Shown here: one piece after another, positions 52,580-63,486 of the stretch
How the letters are laid out: the number at the start of each line of letters is the position of its first letter
How positions within the stretch are numbered: position 1 is the stretch's first letter
From: Mycobacterium sp. URHB0044
GTDB taxonomy: Bacteria; Actinomycetota; Actinomycetes; Mycobacteriales; Mycobacteriaceae
Reading direction: 5' to 3'
Assembly: GCF_000620625.1 (NCBI RefSeq)
Contig: NZ_JIAW01000011.1
Location: forward strand, 186,001-250,000
Length of the DNA: 64,000 nt
Made by a program: the position numbers and the translations under genes
The notes under the pieces: model-generated
What the model was told of the DNA's origin: nothing
What the model saw: the letters and a program-made list of their open reading frames with translations, nothing else
Database searches by the model: none

Positions 52580-53058
52580 CTTCCGCATCGACGAGGGCAG
52601 GACGGCAGGCGCGCATCGTGACACTCCTGTCGTCGAAGTCGGTGAGCAGTCAGAGCGAACTGGCGACGATGCTCGCCGAGGAGGGCATCGAAGTTACCCA
52701 GGCGACGCTGTCACGCGACCTCGAGGAGCTGGGCGCGGTCAAACTGCGTGGAGCCGACGGTGGCGTCGGCGTCTACGTCGTACCCGAGGACGGCAGTCCG
52801 GTGCGCGGGGTTTCGGGTGGGACGGAACGGATGTCGCGCCTGCTCGGCGACCTTCTGGTGTCCACCGACGCCAGCGCCAACCTGGCCGTTCTGCGAACCC
52901 CGCCCGGCGCCGCGCACTACCTCGCCAGCGCGATCGACCGGGCCTCCCTGCCCTATGTGGTGGGCACCGTCGCCGGCGATGACACCATCCTCGTAATAGC
53001 CCGCGAACCCATGACGGGTGCCGAACTGGCCAAGAAGCTTGAGAACAAAGGAGATTGA
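52576..53058 (+). CDS. argR: Arginine repressor
   Basis: Hexameric regulator that binds ARG boxes when arginine is present. 160 aa. N-terminal winged helix (LSSKSVSSQSELATMLAEEGIEVTQATLSRDLEELGAVKL) and C-terminal arginine-binding domain with GTVAGDDTILVIAR. The start at 52576 has AGGAG 10 bp upstream and also the ATGA overlap with the 14-codon ORF. Placed inside the operon it controls, as in M. tuberculosis. The target is the array over the argC start. Confidence 0.95.
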   Translation: MTSASTRAGRQARIVTLLSSKSVSSQSELATMLAEEGIEVTQATLSRDLEELGAVKLRGADGGVGVYVVPEDGSPVRGVSGGTERMSRLLGDLLVSTDASANLAVLRTPPGAAHYLASAIDRASLPYVVGTVAGDDTILVIAREPMTGAELAKKLENKGD

Positions 53059-53061
53059 TAC

Positions 53062-54267
53062 ATGTCCGAACGCGTCATCTTGGCGTATTCCGGCGGTCTG
53101 GACACCTCGGTCGCGATCAGCTGGATCGGCAAGGAGACCGGCCGTGAGGTCGTAGCCGTGGCCATCGACCTCGGGCAGGGCGGCGAGGACATGGAGGTCA
53201 TCCGGCAGCGCGCGCTCGACTGCGGCGCGGTCGAAGCCGTCGTGGTCGACGCGCGCGATGAGTTCGCCGAGCAATACTGCCTGCCCACGATCAAGTCCAA
53301 TGCCCTGTACATGGACCGCTACCCCTTGGTGTCGGCGATCAGCCGGCCGTTGATCGTCAAGCACCTCGTCGAGGCTGCGCGTGCGCACGGCGGCGGCACC
53401 GTCGCCCACGGCTGCACGGGCAAGGGCAACGACCAGGTCCGCTTCGAGGTGGGATTCGCCTCGCTCGCCCCGGATCTCGACGTGCTCGCACCGGTCCGCG
53501 ACTACGCGTGGACGCGCGAGAAGGCGATCGCGTTCGCCGAGGAGAACGCCATCCCGATCAACGTCACGAAGCGCTCACCGTTCTCGATCGATCAGAACGT
53601 GTGGGGCCGCGCGGTGGAAACCGGCTTCCTGGAACATCTCTGGAACGCCCCCACCAAGGACGTCTACGACTACACCGAAGACCCCACCGTCAACTGGAGC
53701 TCACCCGACGAGGTGATCGTCGGATTCGAGAAGGGCGTGCCCTGCTCCATCGACGGCAGGCCCGTCACGGTGCTCGAGGCGATCGTCGAGCTGAACCGGC
53801 GCGCCGGCGCCCAGGGCGTTGGCCGGCTCGACGTAGTCGAGGACCGGCTGGTCGGCATCAAGAGCCGCGAGATCTACGAGGCACCAGGCGCCATGGTGCT
53901 GATCACGGCGCACACCGAGCTCGAACACGTGACGTTGGAGCGCGAGCTCAGCCGGTTCAAGCGGACCACCGATCAGCGGTGGGGCGAACTGGTCTACGAC
54001 GGCCTCTGGTACTCGCCGCTGAAGCGGGCCCTGGAGACGTTCGTCGATCACACCCAGGAACACGTCACGGGGGAGATCCGGTTGGTGCTGCACGGCGGCC
54101 ACATCGCCGTGAACGGCAGGCGCAGCCCCCAGTCGCTGTACGACTTCAACCTGGCCACCTACGACGAGGGCGACACGTTCGACCAGTCGAGCGCGAAGGG
54201 TTTCGTGCACGTGCACGGGCTGTCCAGCAAGATCGCCGCGCAGCGGGACCTGGCCAGTGAGCACTAA
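53062..54267 (+). CDS. argG: Argininosuccinate synthase
   Basis: Condenses citrulline and aspartate using ATP. 401 aa. N-type ATP loop AYSGGLDTSVAISW, GCTGKGNDQVRFE and SPFSIDQNVWGRAVE are characteristic. AAAGGAG lies 8 bp before the ATG. Three bases after the argR stop. Overlaps argH by 11 bp. Confidence 0.97.
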   Translation: MSERVILAYSGGLDTSVAISWIGKETGREVVAVAIDLGQGGEDMEVIRQRALDCGAVEAVVVDARDEFAEQYCLPTIKSNALYMDRYPLVSAISRPLIVKHLVEAARAHGGGTVAHGCTGKGNDQVRFEVGFASLAPDLDVLAPVRDYAWTREKAIAFAEENAIPINVTKRSPFSIDQNVWGRAVETGFLEHLWNAPTKDVYDYTEDPTVNWSSPDEVIVGFEKGVPCSIDGRPVTVLEAIVELNRRAGAQGVGRLDVVEDRLVGIKSREIYEAPGAMVLITAHTELEHVTLERELSRFKRTTDQRWGELVYDGLWYSPLKRALETFVDHTQEHVTGEIRLVLHGGHIAVNGRRSPQSLYDFNLATYDEGDTFDQSSAKGFVHVHGLSSKIAAQRDLASEH

Positions 54268-55665
54268 CGAGGGTTCGCTGTGGGGTGGCCGGTTCGCGGG
54301 TGGACCGTCGGATGCCCTTGCCGCTCTGAGCAAGTCGACGCACTTCGACTGGGTGCTCGCCCCGTACGACGTCACCGCGTCCAAGGCGCACGCGCGCGTG
54401 CTGCACCAGGCGGGTCTGCTGACCGACGAACAACGCGACGGGCTGCTGGCCGGCCTCGACAGCCTCGGCGCCGACGTCGCCGACGGCAGCTTCGGCCCGT
54501 TGCCGACGGACGAGGACGTGCACGGCGCGTTGGAGCGTGGCCTGATCGACCGGGTTGGTGACGACCTCGGCGGACGCCTGCGGGCGGGCCGGTCGCGAAA
54601 CGACCAGGTCGCCACGCTGTTCCGGATGTGGCTGCGCGACGCGATGCGGTCGGTCGGCAACGGTGCGCTCGACGTCGTCGCGGCGCTCGCCACCCAGGCC
54701 GCCACACACCCGACCGCCATCATGCCGGGCAAGACCCATCTGCAGTCCGCGCAGCCGGTCCTGCTGGCGCACCACCTGCTTGCGCATGCACACCCGCTGC
54801 TGCGCGACGTCGAGCGGATCGTCGACTTCGACAAGCGAGCCGCCGTGTCGCCGTACGGATCCGGGGCCTTGGCGGGGTCGTCGCTGGGTCTGAACCCCGA
54901 TGCCATCGCCGAGGAGTTGGGGTTCGACGCCGCGGCCGACAACTCCATCGACGCCACTGCTTCCCGGGACTTCGCCGCCGAAGCCGCGTTCGTCCTGGCC
55001 ATGATCGCCGTCGACCTGTCCCGGCTGGCCGAGGACGTCATCCTCTGGAGCACCACCGAATTCGGCTACGTCAGGTTGCACGACGCCTGGTCGACGGGCA
55101 GTTCGATCATGCCGCAGAAGAAGAACCCCGACATCGCCGAACTGGCGCGCGGCAAGTCGGGCCGGCTGATCGGCAACCTGACCGGCCTGCTCGCCACGCT
55201 CAAGGCCCAACCGCTGGCGTACAACCGGGATCTGCAGGAGGACAAGGAACCGTTGTTCGACTCCGTCGGCCAACTCGAGCTGCTGCTGCCCGCGATGGCC
55301 GGGCTGGTCGGCACGTTGCTGTTCGACACCGACCGGATGGCCGAGCTGGCGCCGCTGGGCTACACGTTGGCCACCGACGTCGCGGAATGGCTGGTACGCC
55401 AAGGCATTCCATTCCGCGTCGCGCACGAGGCGGCGGGGGCGGCGGTGCGTGCCGCGGAGGCCCGCGGCGTCGGGCTCGAGGAGCTGGCCGACGCCGAACT
55501 GGCCGGCATCCATCCCGGGCTCACCGCCGAGGTCCGCGAAGTGCTGACCGTCGAGGGATCGGTGCATTCGCGGGATTCCCGCGGCGGCACGTCACCGATT
55601 CAGGTGGCCAAGCAGCTCGGCATCGTCCGTGACACCGCGGACAGGCTGCGGATCGGCCTGCGGCC

Positions 55666-55669
<4 letters not shown>
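54257..55669 (+). CDS. argH: Argininosuccinate lyase
   Basis: Splits argininosuccinate to arginine and fumarate. 470 aa. LWGGRFAGGPSDALAALS start, RAGRSRNDQVATLFR, and the fumarase-superfamily signature GSSIMPQKKNP with its catalytic Ser loop. GTG start at 54257, 11 bp inside argG. Last gene of the operon; the stop overlaps that of the convergent ABC-F gene. Confidence 0.97.
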
Positions 55670-57417
<1,748 letters not shown>

Positions 57418-57426
57418 CAGCCGCCG

Positions 57427-57432
57427 ATCATA
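57427..57432 (-). promoter_or_regulatory. Probable ABC-F gene -10 box
   Basis: Minus-strand TATGAT, 9 bp before the ATG at 57417. Confidence 0.45.
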
Positions 57433-57541
57433 GGGCCGAGGGCGCTGAGGGTGCTCGGCCCGATCCTCGAGGAGCGTGAACGTTGCTGTGCCATGATGAC
57501 GTCGGGAATCGGGGGATCGACACGTCTCGAAGGGGAGCCCA

Positions 57542-60517
57542 GTGGTGGACTTGTCCGCGATCACCAGGCCCGTCGGACGGTTGGTTGCAACCGCGCAGAA
57601 CGGTTTGGAAGTCCTGCGGTACGGCGGACTGGAGACCGGCGCGGTGCCGTCGCCGTTCCAGATCGTGGAAAGCGTCCCGATGTACCGGCTGCGACGGTAC
57701 TTCCCGCCCGACGCCCGGCCTGGGGCGAAGCCCGCCGGACCACCGGTTCTGATGGTGCACCCGATGATGATGTCGGCCGACATGTGGGACGTCACCCGCC
57801 ACGAGGGTGCGGTCGGCATCCTGCACGAGGCGGGCGTCGATCCCTGGGTCATCGACTTCGGCTCGCCCGACCAGGTCGAAGGCGGCATGCAGCGCAACCT
57901 GGCCGACCACGTCGTGGCGCTGAGCGAGGCCATCGACACCGTCAAGAAGGTCACCGACCGCGACGTGCATCTCGCCGGCTACTCGCAGGGCGGCATGTTC
58001 TGCTACCAAACCGCGGCCTATCGCCGTTCGAAGGATCTGGCGAGCATCATCGGGTTCGGTTCGCCGGTCGACACCTTGGCGGCCCTGCCGATGAATCTGC
58101 CCGCCGGCTTGGGTGCCGCGGCGGCCGACTTCATGGCCGATCACGTGTTCAGTCGCATCGACATTCCTGGCTGGTTGGCCCGCACCGGATTTCAGATGCT
58201 CGACCCGCTCAAGACCGCCCAGTCCCGCCTCGACTTCGTCCGTCAGCTGCATGACCGGGAAGCGCTGCTCTCCCGCGAACAGCAGCGTCGGTTCCTCGCG
58301 TCGGAGGGCTGGATCGCCTGGTCCGGGCCTGCGATCTCCGAACTGCTCAAGCAGTTCATCGCCCACAACCGGATGATGACGGGCGGATTCAGCATTCGCG
58401 GCGACCTCGTCACGCTCAGCGACATCGACTGCCCGGTGCTGGCCGTCGTCGGTGAGGTCGACGACATCGGACAGCCGGCTTCGGTGCGTGGCATCAAACG
58501 CGCCGCCCCGAAGGCCGACGTATACGAATACCTCATCCGCACAGGGCATTTCGGGCTCGTCGTGGGATCGAAGGCGGCCAACCAGACCTGGCCGACGGTC
58601 GCTGCCTGGGTGAAGTGGCTGGCCGGCGAGGGCGAGATGCCCGAGGAGGTGGTGCCGATGGCGCTGCAGCCCGCCGAGCACAACGAGAGCGGCGTGCCGT
58701 TCGCGTCGCGGGTAGCGCACGGCGCCGTGTCGGCAACGGAGATGACCTTCAGCCTGGCCAGGTCGGCGGCCGATGCGGTCGTCAACGCCAATAAGTCGGC
58801 GCGCGCGCTGGCCGTCGAGACCGTCCGCACCCTGCCCCGCCTGGCACGCCTTGGTCAAATCAACGATCACACCCGCATCTCGCTCGGACGGATCATGTCC
58901 GAGCAGGCCAGCGGCGCACCCAACGGCGAGTTCCTGCTGTTCGACGGTCGCGTGCACACCTATGAAGCGGTGGACCGTCGCATCAACAACGTGGTCCGCG
59001 GATTGATCGAGGTCGGCGTGCGGCAGGGCACCCACGTCGGCGTCCTGATGGAAACGCGGCCCAGTGCGCTGGTCGCCATCGCCGCGCTGTCGCGGCTCGG
59101 CGCCGTGGCCGTCCTGATGCCGCCGGACGGTGACCTGGCCGAAGCCGCCCGCCTCGGTGCGATATCCGACGTCATCGCCGACCCGGGCAACCTCGAGGCG
59201 GCCCGCCGGCTGCCGTTACGGGTCCTGGTGCTCGGCGGCGGCGAATCCCGCGACCTGCACCTTCCCGAAGACGCCGACGTCACCGACATGGAGAAGATCA
59301 ACCCGGACGTGGTCGAGCTGCCCGGGTGGTACCGGCCAAACCCCGGCTACGCCAAGGATCTGGCCTACGTCGCGTTCACCACCATCGGCGGCGAGCTCGT
59401 CGCCCGTCAGATCACCAACTTCCGCTGGGCGCTGTCGGCGTTCGGCACGGCGTCGGCGGCGAACCTCGGCCGCAACGACACGGTCTACTGCCTGACCCCG
59501 CTGCATCACCAGTCCGGCCTGCTGGTCAGCCTCGGCGGCGCGGTGGTCGGCGGTACCCGGATCGCGTTGTCGCGGGGCCTGCGTCCCGAGCGGTTCGTTC
59601 ACGAAATCCGGCAGTACGGCGTCACCGTCGTCACCTACACGTGGGCGATGCTGCGCGACGTGATCGACGACCCGTCGTTCGCGCTAAACGGCAACCACCC
59701 GGTCCGCTTGTTCATCGGCTCCGGCATGCCGACCGGGCTGTGGAAACGCGTCGAGCAGGAATTCGAGCCCGCGCAGGTCGTCGAGTTCTTTGCCACCACC
59801 GACGGGCAGGCCGTGCTGGCCAACGTGTCCGGTGCCAAGCTCGGCAGCGAGGGACGTCCACTTCCCGGCGGAGGCCGCATCGAACTCGCCGCATACGACG
59901 TCGAGGACGATCTGATCCTCGAGGACGATCGTGGCTTCGTGCGGCTGGCCCGGCCCAACGAAGTAGGGGTATTGCTCGCTCACCCGCGCGGCCCGATCGA
60001 TCCGACCGCGTCGATCAAGCGGGGAGTCTTCGCCCCCGCGGATACCTGGGTGTCGACCGAATACCTGTTCCGCCGCGACGTCGACGGGGACTTCTGGCTG
60101 GTCGACAACCGAGGCGCGGTCACCCGTACCCCGCGCGGACCGGTCTTCGCCGCCGCGGTCAACGACGCCGCGGGCCGGGTCGGCGCCGTCGACCTGGCGG
60201 CCACATACTGCGTCGAGGCCGGCGGGCGCCAGATCGCGGTCACCGCACTCACGCTGGCTCCCGGCGGCAGCGTCCCAACCGCCGATCTCAACGAGGCGAT
60301 GGCGGGCCTTGCCGTCGGCTGCCCCCCGGACCTGGTGCACGTGGTGCCGGACATGAAGCTCGGTGCGTCGTACCGCCCGCTGCTCGGCCCGCTTCGCGCC
60401 GCCGGCGTGCCGAAGGCCGCGCGTAACGCCTGGTACCTCGACGACGAAACAGGGGTGTACAAGCGGTTCACGACTGCGGTGCGCGCCGAATTGCTCAAGG
60501 ATGATTCGGCCGACTGA
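57542..60517 (+). CDS. Lipase/PHA-synthase-like and acyl-CoA-synthetase-like fusion (Rv1683-like)
   Basis: A 991-aa two-domain protein. Residues about 1-370 form an alpha/beta-hydrolase like PhaC (nucleophile in GYSQGG, Asp in EVDDIG, His in RTGHFG). Residues about 440-990 have the adenylate-forming fold (LLFDGRVHTYEAVDRRINN, LTPLHHQSG, VEFFATTDGQAVLANVSG). In the second part the usual phosphate loop TSGTTGxPKG reads TTIGGELVA, and the TGD motif reads STEY, so adenylation may be lost. The M. tuberculosis counterpart is linked to triacylglycerol metabolism. GTG start with AAGGGGAG upstream. Confidence 0.88.
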   Translation: MVDLSAITRPVGRLVATAQNGLEVLRYGGLETGAVPSPFQIVESVPMYRLRRYFPPDARPGAKPAGPPVLMVHPMMMSADMWDVTRHEGAVGILHEAGVDPWVIDFGSPDQVEGGMQRNLADHVVALSEAIDTVKKVTDRDVHLAGYSQGGMFCYQTAAYRRSKDLASIIGFGSPVDTLAALPMNLPAGLGAAAADFMADHVFSRIDIPGWLARTGFQMLDPLKTAQSRLDFVRQLHDREALLSREQQRRFLASEGWIAWSGPAISELLKQFIAHNRMMTGGFSIRGDLVTLSDIDCPVLAVVGEVDDIGQPASVRGIKRAAPKADVYEYLIRTGHFGLVVGSKAANQTWPTVAAWVKWLAGEGEMPEEVVPMALQPAEHNESGVPFASRVAHGAVSATEMTFSLARSAADAVVNANKSARALAVETVRTLPRLARLGQINDHTRISLGRIMSEQASGAPNGEFLLFDGRVHTYEAVDRRINNVVRGLIEVGVRQGTHVGVLMETRPSALVAIAALSRLGAVAVLMPPDGDLAEAARLGAISDVIADPGNLEAARRLPLRVLVLGGGESRDLHLPEDADVTDMEKINPDVVELPGWYRPNPGYAKDLAYVAFTTIGGELVARQITNFRWALSAFGTASAANLGRNDTVYCLTPLHHQSGLLVSLGGAVVGGTRIALSRGLRPERFVHEIRQYGVTVVTYTWAMLRDVIDDPSFALNGNHPVRLFIGSGMPTGLWKRVEQEFEPAQVVEFFATTDGQAVLANVSGAKLGSEGRPLPGGGRIELAAYDVEDDLILEDDRGFVRLARPNEVGVLLAHPRGPIDPTASIKRGVFAPADTWVSTEYLFRRDVDGDFWLVDNRGAVTRTPRGPVFAAAVNDAAGRVGAVDLAATYCVEAGGRQIAVTALTLAPGGSVPTADLNEAMAGLAVGCPPDLVHVVPDMKLGASYRPLLGPLRAAGVPKAARNAWYLDDETGVYKRFTTAVRAELLKDDSAD

Positions 60518-60607
60518 GGTCGTGCGTCACATGCGTCACACTGTTAGGCTCCCGGGTGCGGTAGATCGCCGTACGGGTCCGGGCAAGGTCCGCAATGGAG
60601 GAGATCG

Positions 60608-61081
60608 ATGACATCGCAGACCAGCAGGAACACGGGCTGGCGGCGCGCCGTCACCGGCGCAGTGGCCAGTAGTGCCCTGGCCGCTGGCATGGTGATCGGG
60701 CTCGGGTCTGGTACCGCGAACGCCGACGTCCTCGACGACATCGCCGCGCAGTACGACACCGGCGCCGGCGGCGGCCAGATCTCGCAATTGATCCACACCG
60801 CCCTCAAGCTGCGCGCCCTGGGCTACGTCCCCTCCAAGGGCAACATGGACGACCTGGTAGCTGCGATGGACAAGCGTCCCAACCAGGTGCCGCTGGTCGC
60901 CGCGCTGCAGAACACGGTGTCGTTCCAGAAGCGCAATCAACTGCGCGGCCAGCAGGCACAGCAGCAGGCGCCCATGACGATCGGGATCAACCAGTACGAC
61001 CCGACCAACCCCAGCGCGGTTGGCGGATTCGGCATCACGCCCGGCGGCGGTGGCGGCATCAACATCCCGCTCGGCCCCTAG
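60608..61081 (+). CDS. Small secreted mycobacterial protein
   Basis: A 157-aa protein with a signal peptide ending TANA-D. The mature part has a helical region (VLDDIAAQYDTGAGGGQISQLIHTALKLRALG), a Gln-rich stretch, and a Gly-rich C-terminus (GITPGGGGGINIPLGP). No cysteines. Unknown family. GGAGGAG lies 5 bp before the ATG. A possible -10 box TAGGCT lies near 60545. Confidence 0.8.
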   Translation: MTSQTSRNTGWRRAVTGAVASSALAAGMVIGLGSGTANADVLDDIAAQYDTGAGGGQISQLIHTALKLRALGYVPSKGNMDDLVAAMDKRPNQVPLVAALQNTVSFQKRNQLRGQQAQQQAPMTIGINQYDPTNPSAVGGFGITPGGGGGINIPLGP

Positions 61082-61086
61082 CGGTC

Positions 61087-61293
61087 GTGCTCGACGAACG
61101 ACTGCTCGACATCCTGGTCTGCCCCGAGGACCGGGGCCCGCTCCTGCTCATCGCTGATGAGCTGTTGTACAACCCCCGGTTGCGTCGCGCCTACCGGATC
61201 GAGGCGGGCATACCCGTGCTCTTGGTCGACGAAGCAGTGCTGATCAGCGACGACGCGGAGCACCAGCGGCTGCTCGAGCGCGCCGAATCCTAG
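61087..61293 (+). CDS. Trm112/UPF0434-like protein (Rv1684-like)
   Basis: A 68-aa protein with LDERLLDILVCPEDRGPLLL, then ELLYNPRLRRAYRIEAGIPVLLVDEA, the Trm112 pattern. The zinc-site cysteine pair of classical Trm112 (CPxC) is reduced to CPED, and the second pair is absent. In actinobacteria such proteins occur beside SAM methyltransferases and may be activators; no methyltransferase is next to it here. GTG start, 5 bp after the secreted gene. Overlaps the convergent TetR gene by 4 bp. Confidence 0.85.
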   Translation: MLDERLLDILVCPEDRGPLLLIADELLYNPRLRRAYRIEAGIPVLLVDEAVLISDDAEHQRLLERAES

Positions 61294-61904
61294 GTCAGCC
61301 CCGGAAGATCACCCGTGAGATAGCGCTGCAGATTGGGCGCGATGGTTTCGGCGATCTGCTGCACGGGCAGCGACTTGAACGGATCCAGTTCCAAGATGTA
61401 GCGGGCCATCACCACGCCCACCAACTGCGACGCGACGAACTGTATTCGGATCCTCCCGGAGCCGGGCGGGTCGTCGACGCGACTGCCGACCTCCACGGCG
61501 ATGACTTCCTGCAGGAACGAGCGCACCAGGCTCACGTCGCCGCCGGCCAACAGTGACCGCAGCGTCGCTATGAAGCCCGAGCCCAGCTCGGAGTCCCACA
61601 GCGGCAGCAGCAACGAGGGCAACGTCAACCCCAGGTCCTCGATCGGCGTCTCGCGCATCGGGCCGATCACCAGCATGGGATCGATCGGGATGTGGATGGC
61701 TGCGGCGAACAACTGTTGCTTGGTGCCGAAGTAGTGATGGACGAGTGCCGCGTCGACCCCAGCGGCCGACGCGATCGCACGGATCGACGTCTTGTCGATC
61801 CCGTTGCGGGCGAACAATTCTCGCGCACTCACCAGGATCCGCTCGCGGTTGTCCGACGTCCCGGGTGGCCGCCCGGGGCGCTTGCGCTCGGCGTTGGTGG
61901 TCAA
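61290..61904 (-). CDS. TetR-family regulator (Rv1685c-like)
   Basis: A 204-aa repressor. Its N-terminal helix-turn-helix is RERILVSARELFARNGIDKTSIRAIASAAGVDAALVHHYFGTKQQLF in pattern; the ligand-binding domain is helical. The start is TTG, 6 bp after the stop of the permease, with TTAGGA upstream. It is the last gene of the ATPase-permease-TetR operon and most likely controls it through the paired palindromes at the ATPase start. Ligand unknown. Confidence 0.92.
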   Translation of the reverse strand: MTTNAERKRPGRPPGTSDNRERILVSARELFARNGIDKTSIRAIASAAGVDAALVHHYFGTKQQLFAAAIHIPIDPMLVIGPMRETPIEDLGLTLPSLLLPLWDSELGSGFIATLRSLLAGGDVSLVRSFLQEVIAVEVGSRVDDPPGSGRIRIQFVASQLVGVVMARYILELDPFKSLPVQQIAETIAPNLQRYLTGDLPGLT

Positions 61905-61910
61905 GGCGTC

Positions 61911-62729
61911 CTAAGGGGTGCGTCGTCGTAGCGTGGCCGCGGCCAGGCACAGGGCCAGCACCGCGAAGCCCACCACGATAGCGATGTCACGCACCGCGAT
62001 GGCCGTCGGCTCGGCGTACGCGCCCACCTGCCGGAGCGCTTCGAGCGCATAGCTGGCGGGCAGCACGTTGCTGATCCATTGCAGCCACTCCGGCAGCACC
62101 TCACGCGGGACGATGATGCCGCACAGCAGCAGCTGCGGAGCGATCACCACGGGCATGAACTGCACGGCCTGGAACTCCGTGCGGGCGAACGCGCTGCACA
62201 GCAAGCCGAGGCCCACACCGAGCACCGCGTTGATGATCGCGATGGCGACCACGAGGATCGGGCTGCCCGCGGTGTCGAACCCAAGGAACCAGAAGGCCAC
62301 GACGCACGCCAATGCAGCTTGGGCCGCGGCCGCCAGCGAGAACGCGGTCCCGTAGGCCGCCAGCAGGTCGAGCCGGCGCAGGGGAGTGGTCAGGATGCGC
62401 TCCAAGGTTCCCGACACGCGTTCGCGCTGCATGGTGATCGAGGTGATCAGGAACATGATGATCAGCGGAAACACGCCCAGCATGATCAGGCAGGCGTTGT
62501 TGAACGGGGTCGGCGCGCCCGGCGGATGCGGGGCGTTCTCGAACATGAAGTACATCAGCGTGATGATCACGCTCGGTACGACGAGGATCATCGCGACGCT
62601 GCGATGGTCCGCCGCCAGCTGCCGCAGGATCCTGCCGGTGGTCGCGAAGTACGCCTGTGGGCTCAGCCGGCTGCGGCTTCGGTGTTGTGCCGGATGACGG
62701 ACAGAAACGCTTCCTCCAGTGACGTGCAT
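61911..62729 (-). CDS. ABC-2 type transporter permease (Rv1686c-like)
   Basis: Six membrane segments typical of the ABC-2 family, with the coupling-helix region QRERVSGTLERILTTPL and the exporter loop LLCGIIVPREVLPEWLQWIS. The ATG at 62729 overlaps the ATPase gene by 67 bp and gives 272 aa. A shorter form is likely because the M. tuberculosis relative is about 226 aa; no ATG or GTG lies between 62729 and the first membrane segment. GGAGGA at about 62708-62714 (minus strand) could serve a non-standard start. Confidence 0.8.
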   Translation of the reverse strand: MHVTGGSVSVRHPAQHRSRSRLSPQAYFATTGRILRQLAADHRSVAMILVVPSVIITLMYFMFENAPHPPGAPTPFNNACLIMLGVFPLIIMFLITSITMQRERVSGTLERILTTPLRRLDLLAAYGTAFSLAAAAQAALACVVAFWFLGFDTAGSPILVVAIAIINAVLGVGLGLLCSAFARTEFQAVQFMPVVIAPQLLLCGIIVPREVLPEWLQWISNVLPASYALEALRQVGAYAEPTAIAVRDIAIVVGFAVLALCLAAATLRRRTP

Positions 62730-63427
62730 CCCGTGTCCTCTCGTAGTTTGGTGGGTGTCGTGTGGGCGAGTAGGTGGCCGTCGCGCATGAGCATCAGATC
62801 GCCGCAGTGGTCGGCTTCGTCCATGACGTGGCTGGAGACGATGAGGGTCGTTCCCCCCTCGGCGAGGCGGTGGAACTGGTCCCACAGATCGACCCGCAGG
62901 ACGGGGTCCAATCCGACCGTTGGTTCGTCGAGCACCAGTAGATCCGGATGTGAAACCAGCGCGCATGCCAACGACGCGCGCGTCCGCTGCCCGCCGGAGA
63001 GGTTGCCGCACAACGCCGTTCGATGATCGTCCAGACCAACCGCCGAGACGGCGTCGTCGGCGGACTGCGCATCGGAGCCGTACAGCGAGGCGAAGTAGCG
63101 GACGTTGTCGACCACCCGCAGATCGTCGTAGACGGTGGGGTCCTGCGTGACGTAGCCGACGCGGTGGCGCAGGTCGGCCGAACCCGCCGGCCGTCCCAGC
63201 ACCGTCACCGTGCCCGACGCGATGATCTGCGTGCCGACGATGCTGCGCATCAGCGTGGTCTTTCCGCAGCCGGAGGGGCCGAGCAGACCGGTGATGGTGC
63301 CGCGCGCGATCTGCACCGAGAAGTCGTGGAGGGCGGGTCGCTTGCCGCGGACGACGCGCAAGTGCTCGATCGAGACGACGGGTTCGACTCCGTTTCGAAA
63401 TAATTCATCACTCGATGAAGTCATCAT
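62663..63427 (-). CDS. ABC transporter ATPase (Rv1687c-like)
   Basis: A 254-aa ATPase. Walker A GPSGCGKTTLMRS, signature LSGGQRTRASLA, Walker B LLVLDEPTVGLD and the H-loop SSHVMDEADH. Partner of the ABC-2 permease encoded next. Export of a lipid, drug or polymer is likely but not defined. The start ATG-ATG (63427/63424) follows TTGACA-N17-GATTAT with a 7-bp gap, so the transcript is probably leaderless, and two palindromes cover the start. Confidence 0.92.
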   Translation of the reverse strand: MMTSSSDELFRNGVEPVVSIEHLRVVRGKRPALHDFSVQIARGTITGLLGPSGCGKTTLMRSIVGTQIIASGTVTVLGRPAGSADLRHRVGYVTQDPTVYDDLRVVDNVRYFASLYGSDAQSADDAVSAVGLDDHRTALCGNLSGGQRTRASLACALVSHPDLLVLDEPTVGLDPVLRVDLWDQFHRLAEGGTTLIVSSHVMDEADHCGDLMLMRDGHLLAHTTPTKLREDTGCTSLEEAFLSVIRHNTEAAAG

Positions 63428-63435
63428 GCGATGAA
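63404..63435. promoter_or_regulatory. Tandem palindromic operators at the ABC operon start
   Basis: Two 16-bp units, TTCATCACTCGATGAA (63404-63419) and GTCATCATGCGATGAA (63420-63435), share TCATC-N4-GATGA. They are head to tail without a gap and cover the start codon and the last bases of the -10 box. This fits autoregulation by the TetR protein of the same operon. Confidence 0.75.
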
Positions 63436-63463
63436 TAATCCTCCCCGTGCGCGGCCGTGTCAA
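63435..63463 (-). promoter_or_regulatory. Promoter of the ABC-TetR operon
   Basis: On the minus strand a consensus TTGACA (63463-63458), a 17-bp spacer, GATTAT (63440-63435), then 7 bp to the ATG. Confidence 0.65.
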
Positions 63464-63486
63464 CAGACCCGGGCACAATGGCCCAA

